DNA of 64,000 nucleotides from Paenibacillus_AB hodogayensis (GCF_039536325.1 NZ_BAAAYO010000010.1:372001-436000); one strand, 5' to 3'; numbered from the stretch's first letter, positions 26,280-34,975 are shown. Numbers and translations: made by a program. Notes: generated by a model not told the origin, from the sequence alone.

Positions 26280-28373
26280 TTACCGTGTAACGGTCGGCGC
26301 AAGCTCCCCCTGCTGAATTTGAACCATCTGATAATATTTTCCCTGAATCCGCATCAGTTCGTCGTGACTGCCCCGCTCGACAATTTCACCGCGATCAAGC
26401 ACAAGAATTAGATCCGCGTTCTTGATCGTGGACAGCCGGTGAGCGATGATGAACGTCGTCCGCCCTTGCTTAACGACCTCGAGCGCGTTCTGGATCAGCG
26501 CCTCGGTTTCGGTATCGATGTTCGACGTCGCTTCGTCCAAGATGAGAATCGCCGGATCGAAGGCGAGCGCGCGAGCGAACGAGATAAGCTGCCGTTGGCC
26601 GGCGGACAGCGTACTGCCTTTCTCGATGACCGGCTCGTCGACGCCTTTCGGCAGTTGGGCGAGCCAACGTCCCGCGCCTACATCGACAAGCGCCTGCTCC
26701 ACCTGCTGCCGGGAGATGCCGGGATCGTCCAACGAGACGTTCGACGCGATCGTCCCCGTGAACAGGAACGGATCCTGCAGCACGATGCCCATATGCTCGC
26801 GCATCGTTTGGCGCGGCAGCTGGCGGGTATCGGTGCCGTCGATCGTAATGCTGCCGGAATTGGGATCGTAGAAACGGAAGAGCAGATTGAGAATCGAGCT
26901 TTTGCCCGAGCCCGTATGGCCGACAAGCGCCACCGTTTGGCCCTGGCTCGCCTCGAATGAAATGCCCTTGAGCACATACTCGTCGTCTTTGTAAGCGAAC
27001 GCCACATCGTCAAATTTCACGTTGCCGGCAAATCGCAGCATGCTGCGGTCGGAGACGTCCTCCCCTTCTTCGTCGAGCAGCACGAATACCCGCTCGGCCG
27101 ATACGAGAGCCGTTTCCAGATTCGGCAGCTGGTTGACGATGTTGACGATCGGATTGAACAGCCGGTTCAAGTAATCGACGAACGCATACAGCACGCCGAG
27201 CGTAACGACAGCCTCCGGACTGGCCACGGCTTCTCCGCCGAAATACCAAATCAGCGCCACCAACGCGATATTGCGGATCACCCCGACCAAGTTATAGCCG
27301 GTCCACGAATTCAGGCTCAGCAGCTTATTACGGAACGCGAACAACCGCGTATTGATCAGCTCGAACTCCGCCTCCATCCGCCGTTCGCCGCGAAATGCCT
27401 GCACGACCGGCATCCCCTGGATCGATTCGTTGATGACGCCGTTAATTTCGCCTACCGCCGAACGGATCGCCCGGTTATAGCGCTTCGCCTTCCGGCCATA
27501 GATATAAACCCACGCCACCAGCACCGGAATGATGAACAGGCAGATCGCCGCGAGCCGCGCGTCCAACAGGAACAGAGCGACGAAGATGCCGGCCATGTAG
27601 ATCGTTCCGGTAAAAAAATTGGCCAGCACGTTTACGTACAGTTCGCGGATCGTCTCCGTGTCGTTCGTGATCCGCGATACGACTTTGCCTGCCGGCAAAT
27701 TGTCGAAGTAGCGGATCGGCAGCCGGTTCATCTGTCCGAATACGTCGCTGCGCATATTGCGGATAATCCGGTTCGAAGCTGCCTGAAGCACGAATCGCTG
27801 TCCGTAGGAGAAAGCGGCCGACACGACGAGCAATCCGAAATAGGCCCAACAAAGCCAGATCAGTCCGCCGAGCTCGGGGCGGAAGAAGGAGTACATCTCC
27901 GAGGCGGTCAGCTCCCGCGCCGCGTACGTTTTCTCCTGGGAGCCCCGCTTGATGAACAACCCGCCTTCAGCCGTCAGACTTCTTTGCCCGTCGAAGAGAA
28001 CGGGCTCTCCGATAAAATAATAGCTGCGCCCGACCTGCAGCACGCGCGCTTCCGCCCCCCGCGCCTCGCCCTCGGCAAAGCGGTCCGTCCGTTTGTAAAG
28101 CGCCCCGTCAAGCGGTACGGCGAAACGGCTGGAATCGCTCTGCGCCGTTACGTACCACGGCTTCTCGATGCCGGTAATATGCACGTCGATCAGCCGCTTC
28201 GCCACAAGCGGACCGGCCAGCTCGGTGCCGACCGCAACGGTCAGCATAAGCAGCGCCAGCAGCAGCTGGGTTTTGAAATGCAACGCGTAGCCGACGAGCC
28301 GGCGCAGCGTACGCAGAGGATTGGCCGCCGTCTTGTCGATATCCAGATCGTAATGTTCCTGCTCCTGACTCAT
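26280..28373 (-). CDS. yheH: Heterodimeric ABC multidrug exporter subunit, YheH/BmrD type, 697 aa
   Basis: This is the catalytically competent half of an ABC exporter. Six membrane helices (residues about 30-400) include the large extracellular insertion between helices 1 and 2 that is known for YheH/BmrD. The ATPase domain has Walker A VGHTGSGKSSI, signature LSAGQRQ and Walker B AILILDEATSNID with the catalytic Glu. The match with Bacillus subtilis YheH, recalled from memory, is strong along the whole length. Its start overlaps the stop of the partner gene (TAATG), so the two are made together. Known relatives export drugs such as Hoechst 33342 and some translation inhibitors. Confidence 0.93.
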   Translation of the reverse strand: MSQEQEHYDLDIDKTAANPLRTLRRLVGYALHFKTQLLLALLMLTVAVGTELAGPLVAKRLIDVHITGIEKPWYVTAQSDSSRFAVPLDGALYKRTDRFAEGEARGAEARVLQVGRSYYFIGEPVLFDGQRSLTAEGGLFIKRGSQEKTYAARELTASEMYSFFRPELGGLIWLCWAYFGLLVVSAAFSYGQRFVLQAASNRIIRNMRSDVFGQMNRLPIRYFDNLPAGKVVSRITNDTETIRELYVNVLANFFTGTIYMAGIFVALFLLDARLAAICLFIIPVLVAWVYIYGRKAKRYNRAIRSAVGEINGVINESIQGMPVVQAFRGERRMEAEFELINTRLFAFRNKLLSLNSWTGYNLVGVIRNIALVALIWYFGGEAVASPEAVVTLGVLYAFVDYLNRLFNPIVNIVNQLPNLETALVSAERVFVLLDEEGEDVSDRSMLRFAGNVKFDDVAFAYKDDEYVLKGISFEASQGQTVALVGHTGSGKSSILNLLFRFYDPNSGSITIDGTDTRQLPRQTMREHMGIVLQDPFLFTGTIASNVSLDDPGISRQQVEQALVDVGAGRWLAQLPKGVDEPVIEKGSTLSAGQRQLISFARALAFDPAILILDEATSNIDTETEALIQNALEVVKQGRTTFIIAHRLSTIKNADLILVLDRGEIVERGSHDELMRIQGKYYQMVQIQQGELAPTVTR

Positions 28374-30145
28374 TATGCATCACCGCCTTCCGAGCGTTTG
28401 GCGTCCACTTGCTGCCGTTCGTACTGCTCTTTGTACCAGCCGCCCCGTTCCATCAGCTGTTCGTGCGTTCCCTGCTCGGCAATGGCGCCGTCGTCCAGGA
28501 CGACGATCCAGTCGGCCTCCTGAATGGCCGACAACCGGTGGGTGGCGATCAAGGTCGTCTTCCCGGCGCGGGTCGTCCGGATATTGTTCACGATCTCCGC
28601 TTCCGTCCTCGCGTCTACGGCGGACAAGGCATCATCCAGCATCAGGATGTCCGGATCGGCGATAAGCGCACGAGCAATCGATACCCGCTGCTTTTGCCCG
28701 CCAGATAGCGATACCCCTCTTTCTCCCACCGTCGTCTCCAGTCCTTTGGGCAAAAACGCCATGTCGCCGGCCAGCGCCGAAGCTGCGATCGCGTTCTGAA
28801 GCTCCTCCTCCGTCGATTCTCCCCGACGGGTGCCGAACAAAATGTTGGCCCTTACGGTCCGCGAGAATAGAAACTGCTCTTGCGGCACATAGCCGTACCA
28901 CGATTTCAGCAGATCCATATCGATCGTCTCGATCGGAGCACCGGAGATCGCAACCGTTCCTTGGGCCGGCGGATATTCGCGCAGCAGTTGCTTCATCAAC
29001 GTCGTCTTGCCGCTGCCGGTCCGCCCGGCGATGCCTAGCGTCTGACCGGGCTGGAGCACAAGCGAGACGTCGCGCAAATTGTCTACCGACGAGGACGGGT
29101 AGCGGAACGTAACATCACGGAATTCGATGGCGCCGGGCCGATCCGGCACCCGGGCTTGCTTCTCTTCCTCCGGCTCCTCGACGTCAGGCTTCCAGTCGAG
29201 CGTGCCGCTGACGCGATCCAGCGAGGCGTTGCCGCGCTGCATAATATTGATTAGCTCGCCGATGGCGAACATCGGCCAGATGAGCATGCCCAAATAGACG
29301 TTGAAGGCGACGAGCCCGCCGATCGTCAGCTCATTGTGGTACACCAGATAGGCGCCGTAGCCGAGGCCGATCAGATAGCTCGCTCCGGTCAATATTTTCA
29401 TCGTCGGCTCGAACAGGGCATCGATCTTCACGACGGCGATATTTTTGTCCAGCACGTCTTTCGTGACCGCCGCAAACCGGCTTTCCGCGGCCCTTTCCTG
29501 CACATAAGCGCGAATGACGCGGATGCCGGATATCGTTTCCAGCACACCGTCGTTCATCGAACCGAACGCGTCCTGGGCGGCCATAAACCGCTTATGAATC
29601 CACTTGCCGTAGACGCTGACGAGTATCGCCATAGCCGGCAAAGGCAGGATCGCCGCCAGCGTCAGCTTCCAGGAAACGAAAACGGTCATCGTCACGAGCA
29701 GCGTCATCATCCACAGCGTCGAATCCATGAACGTCAAGATACCGAAGCCGGCCGTCTGCGACACCGCCTGCAAATCGTTCGTGGCCAGCGCCATCAGATC
29801 GCCGGTCCGGTTGCGTTCGTAAAACGAAGGCCTCATGCGCAAAAAATGGCGCATCAGCCTGGAACGCATGAGGCGCTCGACGACGAAGGCCCCTCCGAAC
29901 AGCTTGTAATGCCATGCGAAGTTGATGATGTACGCGGCGGCCGTAATCGTCAGCAGTTGCGTCAGCGTCAGTACGATAACGTTCCAGTCCATCCCGCCGA
30001 TATGAATCGTATCGATCGAGCGGCCGACCAGCATCGGAGGAATAATTTCCAATACGCCGGATATAACCAGCAGCACCACGGCAACCGTGTAGCGTCTCCA
30101 CTCCTGACGGAAAAACCAACTCAGCTTGCGTATTACGGAAAGCAT
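28373..30145 (-). CDS. yheI: Heterodimeric ABC multidrug exporter subunit, YheI/BmrC type, 590 aa
   Basis: This is the partner half with six membrane helices and an ATPase domain. Walker A is GIAGRTGSGKTTL and the signature is LSGGQKQ. Walker B reads ILMLDDALSAVD, with Asp in place of the catalytic Glu, so this nucleotide site is degenerate. That is exactly the asymmetry known for BmrC/BmrD-type exporters. ATG 30145 (LSVIRKLSWFFRQEW follows) fits the family N-terminus. The frame is open further upstream but runs through an intrinsic terminator (30185-30212) and a separate leader ORF, so the longer start is rejected. Confidence 0.93.
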   Translation of the reverse strand: MLSVIRKLSWFFRQEWRRYTVAVVLLVISGVLEIIPPMLVGRSIDTIHIGGMDWNVIVLTLTQLLTITAAAYIINFAWHYKLFGGAFVVERLMRSRLMRHFLRMRPSFYERNRTGDLMALATNDLQAVSQTAGFGILTFMDSTLWMMTLLVTMTVFVSWKLTLAAILPLPAMAILVSVYGKWIHKRFMAAQDAFGSMNDGVLETISGIRVIRAYVQERAAESRFAAVTKDVLDKNIAVVKIDALFEPTMKILTGASYLIGLGYGAYLVYHNELTIGGLVAFNVYLGMLIWPMFAIGELINIMQRGNASLDRVSGTLDWKPDVEEPEEEKQARVPDRPGAIEFRDVTFRYPSSSVDNLRDVSLVLQPGQTLGIAGRTGSGKTTLMKQLLREYPPAQGTVAISGAPIETIDMDLLKSWYGYVPQEQFLFSRTVRANILFGTRRGESTEEELQNAIAASALAGDMAFLPKGLETTVGERGVSLSGGQKQRVSIARALIADPDILMLDDALSAVDARTEAEIVNNIRTTRAGKTTLIATHRLSAIQEADWIVVLDDGAIAEQGTHEQLMERGGWYKEQYERQQVDAKRSEGGDA

Positions 30146-30184
30146 CTGTGTTGTCTCTCTCCTCTCTACCCATCCGTTTCCTAC

Positions 30185-30212
30185 AAAAAACACACCGCCC
30201 GTGAGCGGTGTG
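30185..30212 (-). terminator. Intrinsic terminator inside the exporter leader
   Basis: On the minus strand CACACCGC and GCGGTGTG form a perfect eight-base stem with a six-base loop, followed at once by TTTTTT. It lies between the leader ORF and the exporter genes and no other gene ends here, so it must act as a regulated terminator. Confidence 0.9.
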
Positions 30213-30229
30213 CTTCGCCATATGCAAAA

Positions 30230-30260
30230 GGCGCACGCCACGAGTATCCGTGACGGCGCC
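30230..30260 (-). promoter_or_regulatory. Second leader hairpin (possible antiterminator element)
   Basis: In the minus-strand RNA GGCGC-CGUCACG pairs with CGUGGCG-GCGCC, leaving one bulged base and one G-U pair. It sits between the leader stop codon and the terminator and could trade partners with flanking sequence. Confidence 0.5.
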
Positions 30261-30293
30261 CCGACATGCGTTGTGCGATAACCTTGCGGCGCG

Positions 30294-30401
30294 TTAACGC
30301 GTCCGCGACGTAATCCCGACGCTTCGGAAAGACCTGTCACGATCGAATTCCATACCGGCAGCCCGCCGTGTGGGAAAAGTGCGGAATTGTTCGATCTTCA
30401 T
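30294..30401 (-). CDS. Leader peptide of the YheI/YheH exporter operon, 35 aa
   Basis: This is a short ORF of 35 codons with the ribosome binding site AAAGGAG eight bases before ATG 30401. The peptide begins MKIEQFRTFP and ends RSVGITSRTR. It is strongly basic, with eight Arg residues. Its TAA stop lies in the loop of a stable hairpin (GCGG-CGCG-TTAA-CGCG-CCGC). A ribosome held on this ORF would open that hairpin and change folding downstream, which is the expected logic of a BmrB-type leader. I infer the function from position; I cannot confirm sequence homology with BmrB. Confidence 0.75.
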   Translation of the reverse strand: MKIEQFRTFPTRRAAGMEFDRDRSFRSVGITSRTR

Positions 30402-30446
30402 AACGGTCTCTCCTTTCCGAATCGCAATCGGTAGATACCCTGTAAC

Positions 30447-30474
30447 GTTATCATGCGGGCAATTCGCCTGTCAA
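30447..30474 (-). promoter_or_regulatory. Promoter of the exporter leader
   Basis: A perfect TTGACA (minus strand, 30474-30469), a 16-base spacer and GATAAC (30452-30447) lie 46 bases before the leader ATG. TG directly precedes the -10 element. Confidence 0.65.
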
Positions 30475-30506
30475 TCGCCTCGGAGCGAAAAATCAATTAT
30501 AATCGT

Positions 30507-31541
30507 CTACCCGTTCGCCACTGCCGGCCGGCGGTCCAACCCGTAACGCTCCAGTAAAGGCTGCATGACCAGACTGCCGAAGTTGCTGCCCATAATCGAG
30601 TAGCCCTGTCCGTTCGGATGAAGCTGGTCAGGCAAATGCTCGGCGGACGTTTCGTCGAATATCGTCAAGCCGTTTACGTAATGCAGGTTTTGATCGCCGA
30701 GCGCGCTCAGCCTTGCCGTCGCGTCCTCGATTTCCGAGCGCATTTCGGAAAGCGTGAAGCCGGAGGCCCCTGTGACTTGCTCTCTCGAAGGCGACCAGAT
30801 CGGCGACATCAGCACGATCGGCGTATCGGGATGCTTCTCGCGGATAATCTGCACGAAGCCGATAACAGCCGCTTGGAAAGTCCGCCGGTTCAGCGTTCCG
30901 CCGCCATACACGTTGATGCCGAGACAGAGGGAAATGATGTCTGCTGGCAAATCGCGAATTTGCCGCGCGACCATCGGCTCCAAATGGCAGTTACCCGAAA
31001 ATCCCTGGCACGTCAAATCAAGCCCGAACCGGCGCGCCACGAGAGCCGGCCACGTCCGGGCCGGACTGAATGCCGCGTTGCACTGTGTAATCGAACTGCC
31101 GTACGTCACCCACTTCGTTCTTGCAATATCGGGGATATTCCAGACCGCGCCTTCGTCGATCGTCAGCGCTTTCACGATCGTCGGCACCTTCTGCGGCAAA
31201 TAAATTTCGATCAGCTTCTCCTGACCAGGCAAACCATCGAACTCGACCGTCGTGCGGCCCGGCTCCAGCTCGCGCGTCACGAGTGTATCTTCCCCGTATA
31301 TCAAATCAACTTGCACCTGGGTTTCCAGTTGAGCCAGCTCCAAACGGACCGTCGTCGTATCGCTCGAAAACCGCAGACGAACCCCGGCCGATATTTCGGC
31401 GGTTCCGCCTATGCCGTTGGGCGGAAACAGCGAAAACTCCTTATACGGAATGCGCCACGGCTTCCAGCCGTCTTCCTTCTGCTCCACCGACACGGCGCCC
31501 TGAAACAACGCACGGTCTATCGCGATGCTCTGCATCTGCAT
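30507..31541 (-). CDS. SGNH/GDSL-family hydrolase, 344 aa
   Basis: This is a predicted esterase or deacetylase of the SGNH superfamily. The N-terminal half (about 1-160) is a beta-sandwich accessory domain. The catalytic half shows the block I Ser (TYGSSITQC), block II Gly (GFSGNCHLEP), block III Asn (LGINVYGG) and the block V Asp/His pair (LPDQLHPNGQGY). There is no signal peptide, so it is probably cytoplasmic. ATG 31541 is chosen because GGAGAGGGG precedes it and because a promoter predicted at 31577-31605 would place the transcript start near the alternative ATG at 31571. It may remove acyl groups from imported sugars; this is inferred. Confidence 0.85.
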   Translation of the reverse strand: MQMQSIAIDRALFQGAVSVEQKEDGWKPWRIPYKEFSLFPPNGIGGTAEISAGVRLRFSSDTTTVRLELAQLETQVQVDLIYGEDTLVTRELEPGRTTVEFDGLPGQEKLIEIYLPQKVPTIVKALTIDEGAVWNIPDIARTKWVTYGSSITQCNAAFSPARTWPALVARRFGLDLTCQGFSGNCHLEPMVARQIRDLPADIISLCLGINVYGGGTLNRRTFQAAVIGFVQIIREKHPDTPIVLMSPIWSPSREQVTGASGFTLSEMRSEIEDATARLSALGDQNLHYVNGLTIFDETSAEHLPDQLHPNGQGYSIMGSNFGSLVMQPLLERYGLDRRPAVANG

Positions 31542-31576
31542 ACAGCCGATTCCCCTCTCCATTGTCGTCATTTACT

Positions 31577-31605
31577 AATGTACAAGCTCACGGTGCAGGG
31601 CGCAA
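31577..31605 (-). promoter_or_regulatory. Putative promoter of the SGNH hydrolase gene
   Basis: On the minus strand TTGCGC, a 17-base spacer and TACATT are seen. The predicted transcript start at about 31570 supports translation from ATG 31541. Confidence 0.4.
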
Positions 31606-31790
31606 CCTAAAAGTTTCCACTTACGCACACTGGTCCCGTCCGGCAGCTTGCCCGGCGGGACCATTTCGGTCGTATCAATGTTCAGGCTGCGGCGCGGCAA
31701 ACTGCCCCCCGCGCGGGGTCGGGAGCTCGGGAACAGAGAGCTGGGGCGCTTCCGATCAGCTGGACGACCGCGATGGAAGTTCCTCGCGCT

Positions 31791-32972
31791 TCAAGACAGC
31801 CGGGAAAGCGCGATCCCGGCCAGCATCGCCGCTCCTGCCGCGAGACAGCGTTCGTCCGGATCGAATCGCGGGCTGTGCAGCCCGGCCGCCCGTTCGGCGC
31901 CGCTCTGCGGGCCGGAGCCGAGCCAGAAGAAGCAGCCTTTGGCAAACCGCAAATATTCGGCGAAATCTTCCCCGTATGTCATCGGCAAAGGCTCTGACCG
32001 TTTCTCCGCCCCGAACAGACGATCGGATACGCCGGAGACGAAACGCGTCAGGGAGTCGTCGTTTACGACCGGCGGCACCTGCTCGGTATAGTGCAAAGTG
32101 CCTCGGCAGCGGTACGCGCGGCACGTATCCTCGACGATCCGCGCAAGCGTCGCCGGCATCGTTCCGCGCCAGTCGGCGTCAAGATTGCGCACCGTGCCGC
32201 TGAGCTCGGCGAAATCCGGAATAATATTGTTGGCCGTCCCCGCATGGATCGTGCCGAGCGAGACGACGACGCCTTTGGTCGGCGGCGCTTCCCGGCTGAC
32301 CGCCGTCTGCAGCGCCATCACGACCGCCGAAGCGGCCACGATCGGATCGATGCACGTTTCCGGATAGCCCCCATGGCCGCCCCTGCCTTCCACCCGAATA
32401 TCCAGCCGGTCGATCGAGCCCATCAGCACGCCGGGCTTGACGCCGATCGTGCCGGCCGGAAGAGACGGCAGGTTGTGCAGACCGTAGATTTCCTCCACTC
32501 CGTCCATGACGCCCTGCTCGATCATCGCTTTTGCCCCTGCCAATATTTCTTCTGCCGACTGGAAGATGAACCGGACCGTTCCCCGCAGCCCGGTCTTCCG
32601 CTCGGCGATCAATTGTGCCGCGCCCAGCAGGACGGTCGTATGGATGTCGTGCCCGCACGCATGCATGACGCCGGGCGTCTCCGAGGCGTAGTCAAGCCCC
32701 GTCTCCTCCGTAATCGGCAGCGCGTCCATATCGGCGCGGATCGCGATCGTCGGGCCGTCTCCGTCCCCGCGAAGCTCGGCTACGACGCCGTGGCCTCCGA
32801 CTCCCGTCCTTACGCTCAAGCCCAGCGCGCTCAGGCGAGCGGCCACGATTCCGGCGGTTCTGGACTCCTGGAAGCTAAGCTCGGGATGGCGATGGAAATC
32901 GCGGCGCTGCCGGATCAACTCCTCCTCCATCCGTTCCGCCTGTTCCTTTAATCCCTCTACTCCGATCATCAT
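31791..32972 (-). CDS. M20-family amidohydrolase (N-acyl amino acid hydrolase type), 393 aa
   Basis: This is a cytoplasmic metal-dependent amidohydrolase of the M20D branch (relatives hydrolyse N-acyl, hippurate- or IAA-amino-acid conjugates). Metal and catalytic residues are in IRADMDALPI, VMHACGHDIHT, FQSAEE (catalytic Glu), YGLHNLPS and the final LHSPRFD. The lid domain lies between (about 185-300, GGHGGYPETCIDPI). The start ATG 32972 has GAGGAG upstream. It stands alone next to a decayed region. The natural substrate is unknown. Confidence 0.92.
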   Translation of the reverse strand: MMIGVEGLKEQAERMEEELIRQRRDFHRHPELSFQESRTAGIVAARLSALGLSVRTGVGGHGVVAELRGDGDGPTIAIRADMDALPITEETGLDYASETPGVMHACGHDIHTTVLLGAAQLIAERKTGLRGTVRFIFQSAEEILAGAKAMIEQGVMDGVEEIYGLHNLPSLPAGTIGVKPGVLMGSIDRLDIRVEGRGGHGGYPETCIDPIVAASAVVMALQTAVSREAPPTKGVVVSLGTIHAGTANNIIPDFAELSGTVRNLDADWRGTMPATLARIVEDTCRAYRCRGTLHYTEQVPPVVNDDSLTRFVSGVSDRLFGAEKRSEPLPMTYGEDFAEYLRFAKGCFFWLGSGPQSGAERAAGLHSPRFDPDERCLAAGAAMLAGIALSRLS

Positions 32973-33007
32973 ACGGCTCCTCTCTCATTCCTGCATTCGA
33001 GCTGACG

Positions 33008-33235
33008 TTATTGGATAATTCCCGCCTGCCGCAGGTCCTCGTTGTATTCGTCGACCTGCATCTGCATATGCCGCAAAATGCTCTGCTGATGAGCGTCGAC
33101 TTCCTCCTGCAGGCTGGCGGAAGCCGTGTAAGAAGAGACTCCGCCGAGAATGAGCACCGGCGCGATGCTGAGCAAGAGCGTGAATGCCAGCAGCTTGCTT
33201 CGGTACAACCATCGTTTGCGAGCCGCCACTTTCAT
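33008..33235 (-). pseudogene. Truncated membrane AraC-type regulator, N-terminal fragment
   Basis: A 75-codon frame starts well (GGAGGG nine bases before ATG 33235) with a basic head and one membrane helix (LLAFTLLLSIAPVLILGGVS), then LQEEVDAHQQSILRHMQMQV. This resembles the N-terminus of the 769-residue sensor-regulator at 21608-23917, and the frame then stops after DLRQAGIIQ. The sensor, second helix and DNA-binding domain are missing. It is most simply the remnant of such a regulator. Confidence 0.7.
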
Positions 33236-33390
33236 CCGTTTGTTCCCTCCAGGCGCAGCATGCATTTTGTAAGCGCATCCACTAGAAGGGTCCGTTAACG
33301 CCGCATGCGCCCCTTCCCCTTTCCTCCCATCTTAATATGAAAGGGCGGGGCATTACAAGCACTCCCGCGCATGCCTTCCGGCAACGGCCG

Positions 33391-33424
33391 ACAAGCCCGG
33401 CAATCTTGACGATCGCGGGCTTGT
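33391..33424. terminator. Weak terminator-like hairpin
   Basis: ACAAGCCCG pairs perfectly with CGGGCTTGT around a 16-base loop, just past the end of the decayed binding-protein gene. There is no T-run on either side, so efficient termination is doubtful. Confidence 0.35.
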
Positions 33425-33456
33425 TCGGTGCATGGAAGCCGGCCGCTTGCGCAAGC

Positions 33457-33910
33457 TTATTTTTGGCTGGTCAGCAGCGCTTCGATCTCCTTGTCCGCTT
33501 GCTCGCCCGCTTCGCGCAGCGCGGTGTTGACGTCTTATTCCCCAAGCGCGACGGAGCTGTAGGCGGCTTGGAACTTGCCGACCACGATATTTTGGGCGAT
33601 CAGCTGGTTGGCCGACGAGTAGCCGGAAGGCGTATATTGTTTCGGCAGCAGCGCGCTGATGTTTTTGTTTTTCAAATAAGACACGTCGGCGCCGAACTGC
33701 TTCATGATGGCGTCGCGGTTTTTCAGCACCGGCAGCATGCCCCGTTTGGCCAGATGCTCTTGGAATTCATCCGAGGACAAATAAGCGATTATGTCGAACG
33801 CGTCGTCCCGGAGCTTGCTGTTTTTCGTAAGAATAAAAAACGAGCTCGACCGGCTTCTTCTCCTCCGTCTTCGCAGGCGCTGCGGCTGGCGTTTCCGACA
33901 AGGCGATCAT
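33457..33910 (-). pseudogene. Broken ABC solute-binding protein gene
   Basis: Three pieces of one binding-protein gene can be read. From ATG 33910 comes a typical post-lipobox linker (SETPAAAPAKTEEKKPVELV). Near 33835-33845 the frame shifts and the sequence jumps to the far C-terminal region (TKNSKLRDDAFDIIAYLSS, DEFQEHLAKRGMLPVL), so several hundred codons are lost. At 33535 an in-frame TAA interrupts a tail that continues DVNTALREAGEQADKEIEAL to a natural stop at 33457. The signal peptide is also missing. With the adjacent truncated regulator this is a decayed sugar-uptake locus. Confidence 0.8.
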
Positions 33911-34038
33911 GCCATGTAACCCCTTACACAACAATACTCACTTGATCGCGGGCTCCGGCACGAATGGATACAACCCGGCACATAAAGATAAATCCCCCGC
34001 AAAGCCGCAGCCTTGCAGAGGTATCCCGGACGACACGT

Positions 34039-34929
34039 TCAGAACAACTGCCGCAAATTGTCGATAAACGCCCGCGAAGCCGCAGACATAAAGATGTCGT
34101 TGCGGTAGACGATCCCGACGACCCGCTGCGGAGTCGGGTTGACGATGGGGATGCGGCGCATCCGCTTCTGCTGCCCGGTGCCGGACAAATACGTCTCCGG
34201 GAGAATAGTCGAAGCGACGTCGCGGGCAACAAGCTCAAGCAGCGAATCGAGCGTCGTCAGTTCCAGAACGGGGCGAAAGCGGAATCCTTTGGTCTGCGTC
34301 GCCCGGTCGATCAGCTGACGCACCAGAAACTTCCCCGGCAGCAGCGCCATCGGCATATCCCGCAATTGCTCCAGCCCGATTTGCGAATATTCCGCCAGCG
34401 GATGGCTTTCCGAGACCGCCAAGCATAAATTTTCCGTATATAGCGGAATGCTCTCCAATTGCTCGCCCTCGACCGGAAGAAACACGACGCCCAGATCAAG
34501 CCGGTTGTCCAGCAGCCCGTGCCGCGTCTCCTCGGTACTCAATTCGGCCGCGTTGATTGTAATGCCCGGATACATCCGGTGAAACGAGATGAGCGGCGAG
34601 ACGAGCATATGGTTGCCGGCGCAGCCGATCCGGATTTCTCCCTGCTTCAACCCTTTCAGCTCGCGCACCGCATTTTGCGCCTGCCCGAGCTCGTCGAAGA
34701 CGCGCAGCGCATGCCGGTACAATAGCTTGCCGGCTTCGGTGACGATCACCTTCTTGCCGACTCGGTCGAACAATAGCGTATCCGTCTCCAACTCCAGCGC
34801 GCGGATTTGCTGGCTAAGGGTCGGCTGCGAGATGCCGAGCTTCTCTGCGGCCCTTGTAAAGTGCAGCTCCTCGCACATCGCAACAAAATATTCCAAGTGC
34901 CTTAGCTCGATACGAACGCCTCCCTGCAC
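34039..34929 (-). CDS. LysR-family regulator divergent from ilvE, 296 aa
   Basis: The helix-turn-helix is clear (HFTRAAEKLGISQPTLSQQI) after the family opening ELRHLEYFVAMCEEL, with an effector domain from about residue 95. The start is uncertain. GTG 34929 is a normal start codon but lacks a ribosome binding site. A strong GGGAGG lies seven bases before an ATC codon at 34911, exactly where the family's usual Met would stand (before ELRHLEYF). The far ATG 34983 would place the operator dyad and the ilvE promoter inside the gene, so it is rejected. It probably controls itself and ilvE. Confidence 0.85.
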   Translation of the reverse strand: MQGGVRIELRHLEYFVAMCEELHFTRAAEKLGISQPTLSQQIRALELETDTLLFDRVGKKVIVTEAGKLLYRHALRVFDELGQAQNAVRELKGLKQGEIRIGCAGNHMLVSPLISFHRMYPGITINAAELSTEETRHGLLDNRLDLGVVFLPVEGEQLESIPLYTENLCLAVSESHPLAEYSQIGLEQLRDMPMALLPGKFLVRQLIDRATQTKGFRFRPVLELTTLDSLLELVARDVASTILPETYLSGTGQQKRMRRIPIVNPTPQRVVGIVYRNDIFMSAASRAFIDNLRQLF

Positions 34930-34938
34930 CCGTAAATA

Positions 34939-34953
34939 ATTGGTATTACCAAT
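34939..34953. promoter_or_regulatory. LysR-type operator dyad
   Basis: ATTGGTATTACCAAT is a 15-base dyad, perfect apart from its central base, and has the T-N11-A form typical of LysR regulators. It lies between the LysR gene and the ilvE promoter, 22 bases before the ilvE -35 element, which suits activation of ilvE and autorepression. Confidence 0.7.
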
Positions 34954-34975
34954 GATAATAATAGAAACTATTGGA

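Larger units (their letters stand above)
30146..30506 (-). promoter_or_regulatory. Leader region of the YheI/YheH exporter operon (attenuator)
   Basis: This 361-base region holds, in transcription order, a promoter (30474-30447), a 35-codon leader ORF (30401-30294), a hairpin over the leader stop codon (30306-30286), a second hairpin (30260-30230) and an intrinsic terminator (30212-30185) only 40 bases before the exporter start. The layout matches ribosome-mediated attenuation as described for the BmrB leader of B. subtilis bmrCD. Confidence 0.8.

Noticed and set aside
26259..26293. Hairpin and A-run at the end of the YheH-type gene as an intrinsic terminator
   Set aside because: The CCGTTAC/GTAACGG stem is separated from the T-run by about 11 bases, so it is not a standard terminator; it may still contribute.
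30146..30340. Longer start of the YheI-type subunit
   Set aside because: The extra codons cross an intrinsic terminator and the leader ORF, and the YheI family N-terminus begins at 30145.
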